Shown here one piece after another: positions 12,133 to 24,562 of a stretch of DNA of 64,000 nt. The notes under the pieces are model-generated. The model did not search any database. It worked only from the letters and a program-made list of their open reading frames with translations, and had not been told where the DNA came from. The DNA is taken from assembly GCA_028571685.1 (NCBI GenBank), contig CM053146.1:115171431-115235430 (forward strand). Direction: 5' to 3'. Source of the stretch: Heterohyrax brucei. Taxonomy: Eukaryota; Chordata; Mammalia; Hyracoidea; Procaviidae. The first letter of the stretch is position 1; every line of letters starts with the position of its first letter. Made by a program: the position numbers and the translations under genes.

Positions 12133-15100
12133 TGTTTTTTGGTGTTTGTTTGTTTGCAAATTTGAGGCAAAGGAGGCCATGGAATTGTAGCTTAATAACT
12201 AGGGAAAATGGCATAAACAGAAGTCACTAAAGGGGCAGTTTTGATTTTATAGTCTTATAAGTTTTAATAAAGAGCTTGGATTTAAGTATAAAAGGGAGAC
12301 ATGGAAGTGTTGCAAGCAGAGAAGACATTAAAAATTTTATTTTTCACGTGAGCATCCAGAATGCCCTGAGGAAGAATGGATACTCCCTGAGGAGGAGGTA
12401 CCTAGCCACACACATTCTTCCTCTTTTTTAAAGTGTTTGCTTTTAAATAGAGCATGAGTAAGCCCTGTATCTCAGATAATGATAAAAGCAATCATATGAT
12501 TGTCCATCACTTCTTTGTTTTCTATAGTAGTCTGGTAAGTACATCAGTACCCTGCTGATCACAATAAAAATACCAATCCATCCTGTCTTTCCAACACTGT
12601 ACAGACTCTGTGGCAAGTTATGGCTCCAACAAGACAATCTTTTCAAATGTTAAGAAATTATCTATAACAATTACAGGCAAAGGGCCACCAGGTAGACCAA
12701 GCAGCAGGGAACCAGTTGAGTAATGAAGTGCTGTGGTCAGACCTAAGAAGGAACATGCAATAGAGAATGCCTGGCGTGTTGTCTGTTAATCTTTGTGGAG
12801 GGACAAATCTTGGTGGAGGACATCTCAAACATTAGATTCCACTGTATAAATACTCATTGCCTATCATATCAAATTAAAAAATGCTTATTTTTTATTTGCA
12901 TATTGCATATGTTCTTTGAAAAGGAGCTTACTTCCTAGCCTCACTACACCTGGGTTTCAGCCAGGCATTGTGGCAGAGCATTTTCCCATTGCCACCTAGT
13001 GGAGCAGGAATAGAGACATTCCTGGTCGTCTTGTTGTCTAGTTGCCCAACTGCTCTTCGGTAGAATCAGCATAGAACAGCAGGCACCGCATGAAGTAGCC
13101 TATGTTCTTCTCTGATGGCTAGATGAAGAAGACAGTCATCGAAGGAGTTTGTTGGCTGTTTGCATATTTCCTCTCCAGCGGGTATATATGGTCTCAGGAA
13201 GAGGGGCAGGTGCCGAGGATGCTCCTGGCACTGGTACACTTCGGGCTAGGGATACTATTAAGGTAGGCTTGGTTGGAAGCTCTTTGGAAGTAGAAGAGAA
13301 ACCTTAATTTGCAAACTGTTGGACAAAGTTATGATTCTTTCATCTGCTACTCATGACCTCTTTCTTTTTCACCTAGCTAGCTTAGTTCTTGCTACATGGC
13401 AAACCCTCGCTAAGTGTTAAAACTGTATAAAAGAGAACTGACTGAGAGGCTTCATTTTTTTTCAGCCTGTGATTGTACTTATAGAAATTCTATGGGGACT
13501 CTCCAGGACAGAGTCACATCTAGAAAAGCCAAAAATGATAGCGCTAGTAAGCTTTACTCACCTTTATTAAGTCAAGTCTCCTATATAAATAGAATAAAAG
13601 GGAAAAAAGACTGTACCTTTTGCTGTGTTTAAACCTTTTCAACATATAAGGAGCATGAGTTTTTACAATGAGTATCTCTTTGGTAATGACTGGATAAAAA
13701 TGTTAGGTGTACGGTTTGTACTTATCCGAGACTCAGGTACAGTTGGGGTTCCACACCTAAGGTTGTTTTGTCGAGCCAATAGTACTTCTACAGCTCTTGA
13801 TAAGCCAAGAGTTCTTTTGAAGAAGGTTCTGTCTCCTGCGGATGGATGCTCAGGGCCTTAGGAAGACTGGCACTTATGGTTAAGAAAAGAAAGGAAACTG
13901 AGTAGCACATGCTGTGTGGATGTCCATGTTCCGTGCTTCAGCACATTTTTATATGAGTAAGTGTTGAGAGAATGATAAAAGGCACATCCAGAACAACATT
14001 GGCCAGATGTGAACCTCCATGGGACAGAATGGAAGGAAAAGAAGAGCTTGAAGGGAAAGGAAAGGAAATATAGCTAATTTCCTTTTATTTTCCATCTTTT
14101 TCCTGTTTCTTTCTCAGGAAGTTTGTGTAGACTTGCAACACTAAAAACAGTCAACCTAAGTGATTTATCCTCATCCTTTTCCACATACCATGACATACCC
14201 TATGTCAGAGGCCTGGCATTTGTTTTTGCAGATATAACCCTGGAAATCCCCCAAATTAAAAAGTGCTATATTTCAGATAATTTTAATATTGAAAAATTAC
14301 TTTCCCATGTGCCTCCCATATTGCCATCAAAGTGCCACCAAGAATGTGTGTGTATAAACAGGGGTAAATAAAAAAATTGACAAAACTATTTCGTCACATA
14401 CGCAAATGTCAGTGACAATAGGAACAAACAACGTTGGCAAGGAGCAGGTATCCATCCAGCCAGCAGAGTCCTGTCAAGAGCAGATTATTATAGTTCTTTC
14501 TTCAGTTTTTCACTGTTGGTTTGGTTACCAGCCTGAAGAACATCTTTTAACATCTTCAGTAATGAATGAAGCTCTTATCTTTTAGAATTTATATATGGAT
14601 ACCATGCAGTTTCAGAAAATATAGTAAATACTCTGTGCTTTTTTCCTCCATTCTTTGGAGCTAATCTCCCAATGAAAGCTAACTATGTTTACTAAGCATT
14701 TCTGAGAAATTTGTCCACATTATGAGAATACAAATTACAGGAACTCAGTACATTAGCAACAGAGAAAGTTTAATGCATCTGGGAAAGGTATAAATTTAGG
14801 GAAACTGTATATTGCAATAAAATGAGAGCCTTCAGGAAATGGCAGTTCACTTGAAATGGTAGTATTTAGTATCAGTGGGAAGGTAGTAAAGAATCTTGCC
14901 AATTTACATTGTAAAGATACAACTAATAGATAAGAATTGAAAATGACTGCCATGATTTTAGTGTATAAAGTAGACTCAGTGTCAAAGACATTTTATAAAA
15001 ATTTGATACTGGGAAATCTAGTTGGTTCTGAGCCATTTGAAATATGGGAATCATTTCTGTGGTCATTCCTGCTAGTCAGAGAACCAGTTAACCTCTTGGG

Positions 15101-16355
15101 ATGTCCAGAATTGGAATATGTTGAGACCACACCTGACTTGCAGGTGTCTTGACCTTTCTTAATGAATATTTAGAACTTGGAGAAAATGAATATCAGTATT
15201 CCCTTTGCCTCATGGTATTTGGCCAACCTTAGGATATGTGGACACACTATCCACTTAAAATACTGTATTTGGAGGCATAGCATTGTGGATTTTGCAAACC
15301 ATGAATGACTCAGTGTGGGGTTTGTGTACAGAGAGAGAAACTTAAATACAAAGTCTATCTAGAAGATTAAATTAGTGTCTTCATTTGCATGTCAGTGGTA
15401 TGGAATATCAGATCTATTGTACCCAAAAAAAAATATTTATTACAAGAAAAGGGAGAGATTACCTTATCAGTTGAGTTCCCTTACCACATCAGGTATGGTT
15501 TAGGCAGACAAGAAAAATAGACAGGACAAAAGGAGATCATTTAGAAAACATTATAGACACCTAGACAGTAATGAGAAAGAGTGAAAAATATGAGTGCAGT
15601 TAATATAGTTTTGTTGAAAAGATGAAACATGGATCACAAAGACTGCAAGTAACTCTGTATTGGCTGGACAGTATAATAATAACGATAATGTTATAATTGT
15701 TCTTGACCAGCTGTACAGCATGTAGCTTTAAAACCGAATTTGTGGGAAAAAGCTGGAGAAGCTGGGCCTGTTCACTGGAACAAAGGATAATTGTAGTGAC
15801 CTAATTGCAGCTTCTGTTATAAAAGCAGAAGTGATAGCAGGACAAATTATCTCCACTGTCAAAAAAGAAAGTTGTACAGGAGGTAGTTTATAATCTCTTT
15901 TAATGATACCACTTCTTTTACCCAGTATCTGTCCTCCAAAAACCTTTTCTGACCTCAGCTGCTCTCACCCCTGCAGGTAGCAGATCTCCACTTCTGCCAC
16001 CTCTTCATCCCTGACTCTGCTGTTTGGGCTCACACAGTACTGACACAAAGAATTTCAGTGCCTACATCTCCCTAGTGTGGGTCAAATCCATCAGAACTAT
16101 ACTGTTAACACATTCTGTAGAAGACAAAATTAGTAAAAAAAATCACATGCAAAAGCAGTGAAACTGTATACAGCTTTTGAGGTTAAGGTATAAAGCAGGA
16201 AATACTAATCAATAATTTTTAAATGAAATCATGTAAAGCAAATGCCAAACTAAGAATATATATATTTATATATACAAAGTGTATATGTACTTTGTATCAT
16301 GCAGTGCTAATACTACTACTATACAAAAGTCTTTGAAATATCATGGGAAAAAAAT
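12133..16355. other. Intron, no gene recognised
   Basis: About 4.2 kb of AT-rich unique-looking sequence. I found no AfroSINE here, which is unusual for this window. Open frames at 13414-13861, 14123-14371 and 14753-15152 have no recognisable domains. Confidence 0.5.
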
Positions 16356-16359
16356 GAGC

Positions 16360-17110
16360 AACAATCTGGTAGAAGAATCAGCAAAAGGTACTAACAGCTC
16401 ACAGAGGAGGAAATGAAAATGACCCTTAAACAAATGAAAAGATATTCTCGTCACATAATAAGAGACCAGCTAATTAAACTTTACTGGAATACTGCTTCTC
16501 ACCTAGGTTTATCAAATATCCCCAAGTTAGATAATGCACTCTCTTGCTGGTAGAGAAGTAGGCATCCTCCTACATGCAGGTGGCAATACAAAAGACAACT
16601 ACCATGGAAGGAAATTAGTCAAAATCTAGAAAAAAGTATGGGTATAATTCCGTTTTACCCAATAGTTCTACTATGCTTTCATCCCAAAGTCAAAATTGCA
16701 AAAATATAGACTGACTTTTGCATAAGATTTTTCCCTGTGGTATTATTTATAGTATCAAAAGATAGGAAACATTCAAGTGTGCAACAGTAAAGGAATCATT
16801 AATTAACAATAGAATATCCATGCAGTAGACAAATATAAAGCTTTATGAAAGTAATAAAAATCTGTATTCACTAATATGAAATATTCTTCTAGATATTACT
16901 ATGTGAAAAAATATAGAAAATATAGATACAGTATGAAAGCATTTATATAAAAATATTTTGTTTTATCTGCAAAAATAAACAAATATTATATATTTAGAAT
17001 AAAGAAGACAGAGAGGAAAGCTGTATGTGAACAAAAGCTGAACAACTGTGTTTTGTTACAGAGTTGAATTTTGAAACAAGAATATCTTATATATTGAGGA
17101 AATAAAATTA
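16360..17110 (+). repeat. Degenerate L1 LINE 3' end
   Basis: The order of landmarks follows an old L1 3' end: a CTCACAGAGGAGGAAATG segment, CAAATGAAAAGATATTC, a 'contact' stretch with GGCAATACAAAAGACAAC, GGTATTATTTATAGTATCAAA, GGAAACATTCAAGTGTGCAAC, CATGCAGTAGACAAATAT and GTATGAAAGCATTTATATAA. There is no usable reading frame. Confidence 0.65.
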
Positions 17111-17870
17111 AATAAATCCATCTCCTAAAAATTAAAAATAGAAAACAAGAAAGAAAAAAACCTAACTGTAAGACAAATTGTTTGCATAACTACTCAGGGA
17201 AAAGTACGTCAGAGTAATGTTAGAACACAGTATTGTGACTTTTCACACTTAATGAGATATATTCTAATGAAAAATAGAGCTATGATGAAAGCTTAAACTT
17301 CACTCAATTCTCTCTTCGTCATACTGATATTATTTTAAATAAATAGGTACTTAAATCATATTTTGATAATGGGCTGGGCTTGATAATATCAATAAAAACT
17401 AGGTCAATATTATTAAAAACCGAGATTTTCCATGTAAGGGAAAACAGAAATACAAACTTTTGAAGTTAAGTAAAAATTCTGTGGTATTAACTTTGAATCA
17501 TAAATATCAGGAAGTCATGATTGGTTTTTGTCATCACCCCAAAATACGTGTTTCCTAGCTCTGTTGATAGAAAAAGCTTAAAATCAAAGTTAACGTAATG
17601 GCAGTAATCACTCACTAGGGGCAGATTGTAGTCTGTAGACACCATTCCCCATTAAAAAGGAATAGGCTAGTTACAAGGTTGGCTAGGAAATACTCAGTAC
17701 GAACCTGGGACAGCTAGTTTGTCTGAACGGAAAGAAGCTTTCAAATCAACAGGACAAAGGAACCAGCATTAAAAAGTCTCCACTGAATAAATTTGGGACA
17801 AACTGTTCAATATAATGAATAATGAATGCGACAGACTGAAATAAGTACATATTTTAAAATAACAAGTTCA

Positions 17871-17978
17871 CAACAGAGTAGGACTGCCCCATAGAGTTTC
17901 CAAGGAGGAGCTGGTGTACTCAAAGTGCTGACCTTCTAGTTAGCAGCTGAACACTTAACCACTATTTACCAGGGCTCC
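17871..17978 (-). repeat. AfroSINE (3' part missing)
   Basis: CAACAGAGTAGGACTGCCCC, ATAGAGTTTCCAAGGAGGAGC, GCTGACCTTCTAGTTAGCAGC and an end of CCAGGGCTCC. Confidence 0.9.
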
Positions 17979-18374
17979 AAATTCACAGCCCCCTCCAAAA
18001 ATTGTGCCTAAAATATTGCTTCTTACCTAGGTCATTTATCTGAAAAAAATTAATTACTTAAAAAAAAGGAGGCACTTATTTTGCCTTCCCTGCACTGAAT
18101 TCATTTCAGATTAATAATAATAATAAAACTAAATTGTTGAGGGAAAGTTTTTCTTTATGAAAGAATTTCAACTAATAAATATATAAGGAATAAGGAATTC
18201 AACAACCACTCTGAAAACTCTAAGGAAATAATTAATTCAGGCAATAATAATCAACTGAAGAAATTATTAAATGAAAGATTGGCAAGGAAACTTCACAATG
18301 GTGACATCAGTCTGTGACCTTTATATCACTGTGCTTCTTGATGTGACGAAATGTGAAGCATACGCACCATTTAA

Positions 18375-18860
18375 AGTAGTTATATTGGATTCCCAGCATT
18401 GTCATAATAAATTGCCACAAACTTGGTGGCAGAGAGAGCAAAAATATATTCTGTCTTAGTTCCCAAAGCCAAATATGTGATATTAAGATCTTGGCGGCGT
18501 TTGTCCCTTCTGTAAGCTCTTTGGGAAAAACCTTTACTGGCCTTTGTCGTGCTTCCTGATAGGTTCCAGCAAACTATGGTGATCTTAAGTTTGTAGACAC
18601 ATCACTCCAGTTTCCACCACTGTCCTCACCACCTTCTTCTCTCTGTTCCTCTTCTCTGTCTGTGCATTCTTCTTGTCTTATAATAATGCCTGTCATTGGA
18701 CTTAGGGCCATCTGGATAATCCAAGGTGATTATGATCTCATTTCAAGATCTTTAAATTATTTACATCTGTAAGAGCCTTTTCCCAAATAAGATCGTATTC
18801 ACAGGTTCCAAATGGACTTATCTTTTAGGGAACCATCATTAACTCTCTACAATAATCCAA
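18375..18860 (-). repeat. MaLR (MLT1-like) LTR, near complete
   Basis: Read on plus: AATTGCCACAAACTTGGTGGC, a diverged middle with CTCTGTTCCTCTTCTCTGTC, CATTGGACTTAGGGCCATC, ATCTGTAAGAGCCTTTTCCC and AAATAAGATCGTATTCACAGG. The landmarks run in the order of a reversed MLT1-type LTR. No internal retroviral sequence is attached, so it is a solo LTR. Confidence 0.65.
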
Positions 18861-18892
18861 AAAAAAGTTTCATCTGAATCTAACTAAGCCTC

Positions 18893-19053
18893 TAATAGTA
18901 CTACCCAATACAGTAGCCACTAGCCATGTGTAACTATTTCAGTTAAAATTAATTAAAATTTAAAGTTTGTTTTTTACTGCTGATAATGTGGCTACTGCCT
19001 ATTGTATTAATTCAGATAAAGAACAGTTCCATCATCACGGAAAGTTCTAATGA
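18893..19053 (-). repeat. MER5A (hAT-Charlie MITE)
   Basis: Contains CAGTAGCCACTAGCCATGTG, AATTAATTAAAATTTAAAG and the terminal CCATCATCACGGAAAGTTCTA, the reversed MER5A 5' end. Central part shortened. Confidence 0.7.
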
Positions 19054-19174
19054 ATACTACTACTTTATGTAATAAGACATACATAAACAGCCCCACAGAA
19101 GTCTTATTTCTGTTCTGCATGGGAATATTATGACCTTATCTTGTATACTCCCATAATATTTCTTACCTTACTCA

Positions 19175-19347
19175 TCTGTCAGTTTGTTGCACTGCAGTAG
19201 TTTGTGTGTCGCTGTGATGCTGGAAGCTATGCTGTTGGTGTTTCGAATACCAGCAGGATCACCTGTAGTGGACAGTTTTCAGGAGAGCTTCCAAACTATG
19301 ACAGACTAGAGAGAAGGGATGGGAAATCTGCTGTTTTTTTTAAAAAA
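19175..19347 (+). repeat. RTE (BovB-like) LINE, 5' part (segment 1 of a split copy)
   Basis: CTGTCAGTTTGTTGCACTGC, GTGTGTCGCTGTGATGCTGG, CGAATACCAGCAGGATCACC and GCTTCCAAACTATGACAGAC match the 5' region of the afrotherian RTE element as I remember it. The sequence then stops and resumes at about 20286 after an L1 segment. Confidence 0.75.
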
Positions 19348-19349
19348 AA

Positions 19350-20285
19350 GGCTAGTATTAATAGACTAGCTAGTACATAGGCATTGGGTTAGGGGAAGGG
19401 AGTGACAGCACACAGTAGAAGGGAGGTTAGCACAACTGGACTACACCAAAAACTGAAAGAGTTTCTAAACACAATCCAACATTTTGAAGGACAGAGTAGC
19501 AGGGAGACAGGGATCTGAGAACCAGTTTCAGGGGACATTTAGGCTAATTGGTTTAACTACTTTTTTTTCCCCCTAAAGAAAATGTTCTACGTACCACTTT
19601 GGTGAATGGCATCTGGGGTCTTAAAAGCTAGCAAGCTGCCACTGAAGCAGCATCAGATGGCCCCAATCCACCTGGAAAAGAGGGAAATGAAGGGAATTAA
19701 GGACATGAAAACTGTGAGCCCACAGAAGGTGACATATGATCCAGAGATTACACCTGCACAGAAGAACTAGATGGTGCCCAGTTGCCACCTGTGACTACCC
19801 TGACAGGAAACACAGCATAAAGTTCGAGATGTAGCAGGAGAAAAATGAATGTGCAGAAGTAGAACTCTATTAAAAGACCACATTTCATGTTCTGTCAGGC
19901 CGGAGGGTCCTCTGAGGACATGGCCTCCGAAGTCTGTTAGCCCAGAGCTGAAACCAAATATTGAAGCCAACTCTTCATACAAAGATTAGACTAGACTATG
20001 AGACATAGTGATGCTAAAAAAGAATGTACTTCTTGGCTTAAATATATATAGGAGGCTGTCTGAGCAGGTCTTGTCCATAGGCAAGATCAGAGGGTAGAGG
20101 GGGACAGGATTCATTGACTGTATATGAAGTACAGGGGGAAAGAGGAGTGTACTATTACAGGTGGTGGGAGGAGAGCAGTTAGTTACATACCAGTGTGTGT
20201 GCGAGGCTTTGTATGGCAAACTGATGTGGATTGTAAACTTCCACCTAAAACACCATAAGATATTTGGAAAAAAAATGAAAACGAA
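19350..20285 (+). repeat. L1 LINE 3' UTR inserted into the RTE element
   Basis: This 0.9-kb block aligns in order with 39965-40905: GGTTAGGGGAAGGGAGTGAC, AATGTTCTACGTACCACTTTG GTGAATGGCATCTGGGGTC, AACCCAGAGCTGAAACC-type segments and CATACCAGTGTGTGTGCGAGG. Its twin at 39.5 kb is joined to a recognisable L1 3' end, which identifies this copy. It ends in an A-rich tail (GGAAAAAAAATGAAAACG). The minus-strand open frames at 19767-20219 are not genes. Confidence 0.7.
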
Positions 20286-20786
20286 AAACAGTAGCCACTG
20301 AAAAACCTTATGAGTAGCAGCAGAACGTTGCCTGGTTTAGAAGATGAGCCCTTCCCTCACGCTGGAAGTCCATCAGAATATGGCTGGGGAAGCACTGCCT
20401 CCTGAAAGTAAAGTCACCCTTAATGACGAGGATGGAATAAAGCTTTCAAGACCTTCATTTGCTGATGAGGCACAACCCAAAATGAGAAGAAGTAGCTGCA
20501 AACTCCCATTAGTAATGGGACTGTGCACTAAATCAAGTATGAATCCAGGAAAACTGGAAGTTGTCAAAAATGAAGTGCATGAAGAATAATATCCTAAGTG
20601 TTAATAAGCTGATATTGGTCATTTTGAATTGGACAGTCATATGTTCTGCTGTGCCAAGAAGGGCAATTGAAGTGGCTTGGCATCATATTTGTGGTCACAA
20701 AGAACATCTCAAGACCTATCTTGAAGTGCAGTGATAGGATAATATATATACCCTAAAAAGAAGGCCAGTTATTACAACCATTACAT
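20286..20786 (+). repeat. RTE LINE, segment 2 (5' UTR and start of endonuclease ORF)
   Basis: Resumes with AGTAGCCACTGAAAAACCTT ATGAGTAGCAGCAG and runs through GATGAGCCCTTCCCTCACGC, CAAAATGAGAAGAAGTAGCTG and GGAAAACTGGAAGTTGTCAAA to ATTGGTCATTTTGAATTGGAC. It covers the 5' end of the endonuclease-RT ORF. The 81-aa open frame at 20344-20589 is a fragment of this region and ends at a stop. Confidence 0.8.
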
Positions 20787-21280
20787 TAGCCCCCTTATCT
20801 GTAGTTGCACTTTTCACAATTTCAGTTTCCCATGGTCAACCACGATTTGAAATTGTTAAATGAGTACATAGCATGATGAAATCTCATGCTGTGCCATTGT
20901 TATTCCCATAGCTTTTATTGCACTATATTGTTATAATGGCTGTATTATTAATTATTCTTGTTAATCTTTCACTGTGCCTAATTTATAAATTAACTTTATC
21001 CTAGATATGTATATAAACCAAACATCAAATCCATCACTGTTGAATTCATTCTAACTCATAGTGACCCTATAGGGCAGAGTAAAACTTCTCTGTAGAGTTT
21101 CCAAGGAGGACTTGGTGGATTTAGACTGTCAAGCTTTTGGTTAACAGACCTAACACTTAACCACTATACCACCAAGGTTTCCATGTATATAAAGGACAGC
21201 ACTATTCCTCAGTTTCAGGGATTCATAGGCAGTCCTGGAACGTATGCCCCACTGATAACTGATAAGAGGGGAATACTGTA
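20787..21280 (+). mobile_element. Tigger-like (pogo/Tc1) DNA transposon remnant inserted in the RTE
   Basis: The left part reads CCCCCTTATCTGTAGTTGCAC, TTTCCCATGGTCAACCACGA and GCATGATGAAATCTCATGC. The right part reads CTGTGCCTAATTTATAAATT, CAGTTTCAGGGATTCATAGG and GATAAGAGGGGAATACTGTA. The two ends are rough inverted repeats (CCCCCTTATC versus GATAAGAGGGG), as in Tigger-derived short elements, and TA flanks both ends. It is non-coding and is split by an AfroSINE at 21018-21182. RTE sequence continues on both sides. Confidence 0.65.
21018..21182 (-). repeat. AfroSINE with perfect 11-bp target-site duplication
   Basis: Minus copy (CATCACTGTTGAATTCATTC, GTGACCCTATAGGGCAGAGT, AGTTTCCAAGGAGGACTTGG, ending CACCAAGGTTTCC). 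It is flanked by ATGTATATAAA at 21007-21017 and again at 21183-21193. The duplication proves insertion into the Tigger-like element by target-primed reverse transcription. Confidence 0.95.
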
Positions 21281-23643
21281 TTCAAATCTGTGTACTAATC
21301 ACGAATGCCAAAATGTAGAAATTGAAGATTTTTATCAACTTCTGAAACCTGAGATTGGTCAAGCATACATCAAGATGCACTGATGATTACTGGCATTGAA
21401 ATCCAAAAGTTGGAAACAAGCAAAGTTCAGTAGTTAGAAAATATGGGGTTGCTGACAGAAATGGTGCTTGAGATCCTGTGATAGGATTTTGCAAGACCAA
21501 TGAATTATTCACTGCAGATACCTTTATTTCAGCAACATAAATAGTGACCATACACATGGATCTTACTGGATGGAATATACAGGAATCAAACTGATTACGT
21601 TTGTGGGAAGAGTTTGGTATCAGTCAGAGTAAGGCCAGGGTCTGACTGCAGAACAGGCCATCAGTTGTTCACATGAAAGTTCAAGGTGAAGCTGAAGAAA
21701 ATTAAAACTAGTCTACAAAAGCTAAAGTATTACCTTGAGTATATCTGAATTTAGAGACCATTTGAAGAATACGTTTGACACATTAGACATTAATGACCCA
21801 AGATCAGATAAATTGTGAAAGGGCATCATACATGAAGAATGGAAAAGGTCATTAAAAAGATAGGTAATAAAGAATGTACTAAAATGGATGTCTGAAGAGG
21901 CTATGACACCTGCTTTTGAATGCAGAGTAACAAATGCAAGGAATGATGAAGTAAAAGAGCTGAGCACAAGATTTCAAAGGGTGACTCAAGAAGACAAGTG
22001 AAGCATTATGAAATGTGTGAAGATCGGAAGTTAGAAAACCAAAAGGGAGAAATGTGCTCAGCATTTCTCAAGCTGAAAAAAACTAAACGTTCATGCCTCA
22101 AATTGCAATAGAAGGTTATGGAAAACATCCAAAGAAAATGGAAGGAATACTGAGTTACTGTATCAAAAAGAATTAGTCAATGTTCAGACATTTCGGGAAG
22201 TAGCACAATATCAAGAATAAATGGGATGAAAGGGTGAAGTCCAAACTGCACTGCAGACATTCATGAAAACCAAGGCTCCAGAATCTGAGAGAGTACTAAC
22301 TGAGCTGTTTTAACAAATGATGCAATACTGGAAGTGCTCAATCAAATATGCCAGAAAATATGGAAGACTGGCCAACTGACTGGAAGAGATCCTGCTTGTG
22401 CCTATTCCAAAGAAAGGTGATACAATAGAATGCAGAAATTATCCAGCAGTATCATTAATAGCACATGCAGATAAAGTTTTGCTGAAGGTAATTCAAAAAT
22501 GGTTCCAACCATACATCAACAGAGAACTACCAGAAACTGAAGTCAAATTCAGAATAGGACTTACAATGTGAAAAATCATTACTAATATCAGATGGATCTT
22601 GACTGAAAACAGAAAATGCCAGAAAGATGTTTACCTATATTTTATTCATTACTCAAAGGCATTCGACTGTGTGGATCCTAACAAATTGTGTATAATATTA
22701 CAAAGAATGAACATTCCAGAACACTGAATTGTACTAAGGTAGAAGCTGTGCACAGACCTAGAGGCAGTCATTCAGAGAACAAGGAGATACTGTGTGGTTT
22801 AAGATAAGGAATAGTGTGCTACAGGATTGTATCCTTTCACTATACTTTTCAGCCTGTATACTGAGCAAATAATTGGAGAAGTTGGACTACATGAAGAAGA
22901 GCATGAAATCAGGACTGAAGACTTGTTGACAACCTGCAGACATGTGGATGACAAACCTTACCTTCCAGAAGCAAAGAGGACTTGGAGCACTTACTGGTGA
23001 AGATAAAAGGCTACAGCCTTCAGTATGAATTATGCCTCAACATAAAAAAAAACTGTAATCCACACAACTGAATCAATAAGAAATGTCATGATAAATGGAC
23101 ACGATTGAAATTTTCAAGAATTTTTTTTGTTTGATCCACAGTGAACATCCATGGAAGCAGCATGTTTTAAAAGCAAAGGTATCACTTTGAGGACTAACGT
23201 GTACCTGATCCAAGGCATGGTATTTTTTTTTTTTTTTTTTTTTTGTCTCATATGCATGCTAAAGCTGGGCAATGAATAAGAAGGACTGAAGAATTGATCC
23301 CTTTGAACTATGATGTTGGTGAAGAGTATTGAGTATATCCTGAACTTCAGAAGAGTGAACAAATCTGTCTCTTAGGAAGTACATTCAGAATGCTGTTTAG
23401 AAAGGAAGATGGTAAGACTTTGTCTCACATACATGGGACATGTTATCAGGAGGGACCAGTCCCTGGAAGAGAAGATGTATTCTCAGTGGACAATCATCGA
23501 AAAAGAAGAGGACCCTCAACAAGATGGGATGACATTGACTACAACAATAGACTCAAACACACCAAGGTTTGTGTGGATGGTGTAGTTAAAGGCAGCATTT
23601 CATTCTGTTGTATATAGTGTCACTATGGGCATCTAACAACAAC
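21281..23643 (+). pseudogene. RTE LINE, segment 3: decayed endonuclease/reverse transcriptase ORF and 3' tail
   Basis: The ORF is broken by many stops and frameshifts, but RT-domain landmarks remain in order on the plus strand. They include an IPKKGD block near 22400, an RWILTENRKCQKDVYLYFIH segment near 22590-22650, SKAFDCVDPNK (the RT A-box Asp region) near 22660 and a CILSPYTFQPVY-like B-box region near 22840. After a gap near 23110-23150 the C-terminal part continues (GGAAGTACATTCAGAATGCTG, GGACATGTTATCAGGAGGGAC). The RTE tail CATTTCATTCTGTTGTATATAG ends at CATCTAACAACAAC, followed by an A-run. It belongs to the RTE/BovB clade. A T-run of about 22 at 23223 sits inside the coding remnant. 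Confidence 0.85.
23223..23244. repeat. Poly(T) run inside the RTE remnant
   Basis: About 22 consecutive T bases interrupt the C-terminal RTE coding remnant. They probably expanded from a short T-rich sequence. Confidence 0.9.
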
Positions 23644-23667
23644 ATTTCTTAACATTAAAAAAAAAAA

Positions 23668-23798
23668 AGAACCTGTTGATGTTGAGTCAGTTCGAAACCA
23701 TAGAGACGCTATAGGACAAAGCAGAATGCCCCATAGAGTTTCCAAAGAGCACCTGGTTAGCAGCTGTAGCACTTAACCACGAAGCCATTAAGGCTTCC
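23668..23798 (-). repeat. AfroSINE
   Basis: Lies right after the A-run of the RTE. GATGTTGAGTCAGTTCGAAAC, GCCCCATAGAGTTTCCAAAG, CACCTGGTTAGCAGCTGTAG, ending AAGGCTTCC. An internal stretch of the head is missing. Confidence 0.9.
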
Positions 23799-23829
23799 TT
23801 TCTTTGCATAGTCTCCTATTAATGGGTTC

Positions 23830-24540
23830 AGAATGTTTACCGTTTTCCACTGTTATAGTAACATATAATGTAATTTTTCTTTTTATAAAATCTGAGATTC
23901 TTTAGTTACAATACAATCCATTTCATCTACATTTAATGTTGGATAAATTTTGCTATTTCGTGTTACTTTCTGTTTTACTAATTCTTTTATTTTCTACTCT
24001 ATCATGTGGATTTTTTTGTGTGTATTTCTCCTCTGGTGATAATTTGTTCTTTTACCGATCACTAGTAATTATATTTCATACACTTGGACTTCTGTTCTTT
24101 GGTTTTTAACTGTGAAATGTAATTACTGATGCCTGCTTTGAAACAGGAACAAATTAATACATTGAGTGATAATGGTAACTTTCTCTTAACCTGTTTCCTT
24201 CTTATTGGCTTCTGGTTTTCATTCCTGATATTTTCATATAGTTACATATTATAATATTTATATTTCTCCTTCATTTTTTCCAAAACTGTCTAGCCCTAGG
24301 TTTATATTCAAATGAACATGTTTATATAATATAGACATTTCACTTCACCACTTCAGCAAGTTGACTTCATTTTCATGCAGTTCTTTGTTGCTACATTTCA
24401 TTTTTAAGTAATTTTTTAATAAAGGCCCATAAATGCTGTATTTTCTTGGGTTTTTCTTTTGTTTCTATTCTTGTGTGAGGGCAGCCTGAATTTGTAGATG
24501 AACTGATTTTTCTCTTCCTTGTAACCATATTTGTGCTTAA
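23830..24540 (-). other. T-rich intron stretch, possibly old antisense L1
   Basis: The stretch is strongly T-rich on plus, with repeated TTCTTTTATTTT-type words as in reversed, decayed L1 sequence. No block is clear enough for a firm family call. Confidence 0.3.
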
Positions 24541-24562
24541 ACCACCCTCCCCACGAGAAAAA

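Noticed and set aside
20344-20589. Plus-strand 81-aa ORF as a small gene
   Set aside because: It is the start of the RTE endonuclease ORF remnant and is followed by stops and frameshifts.
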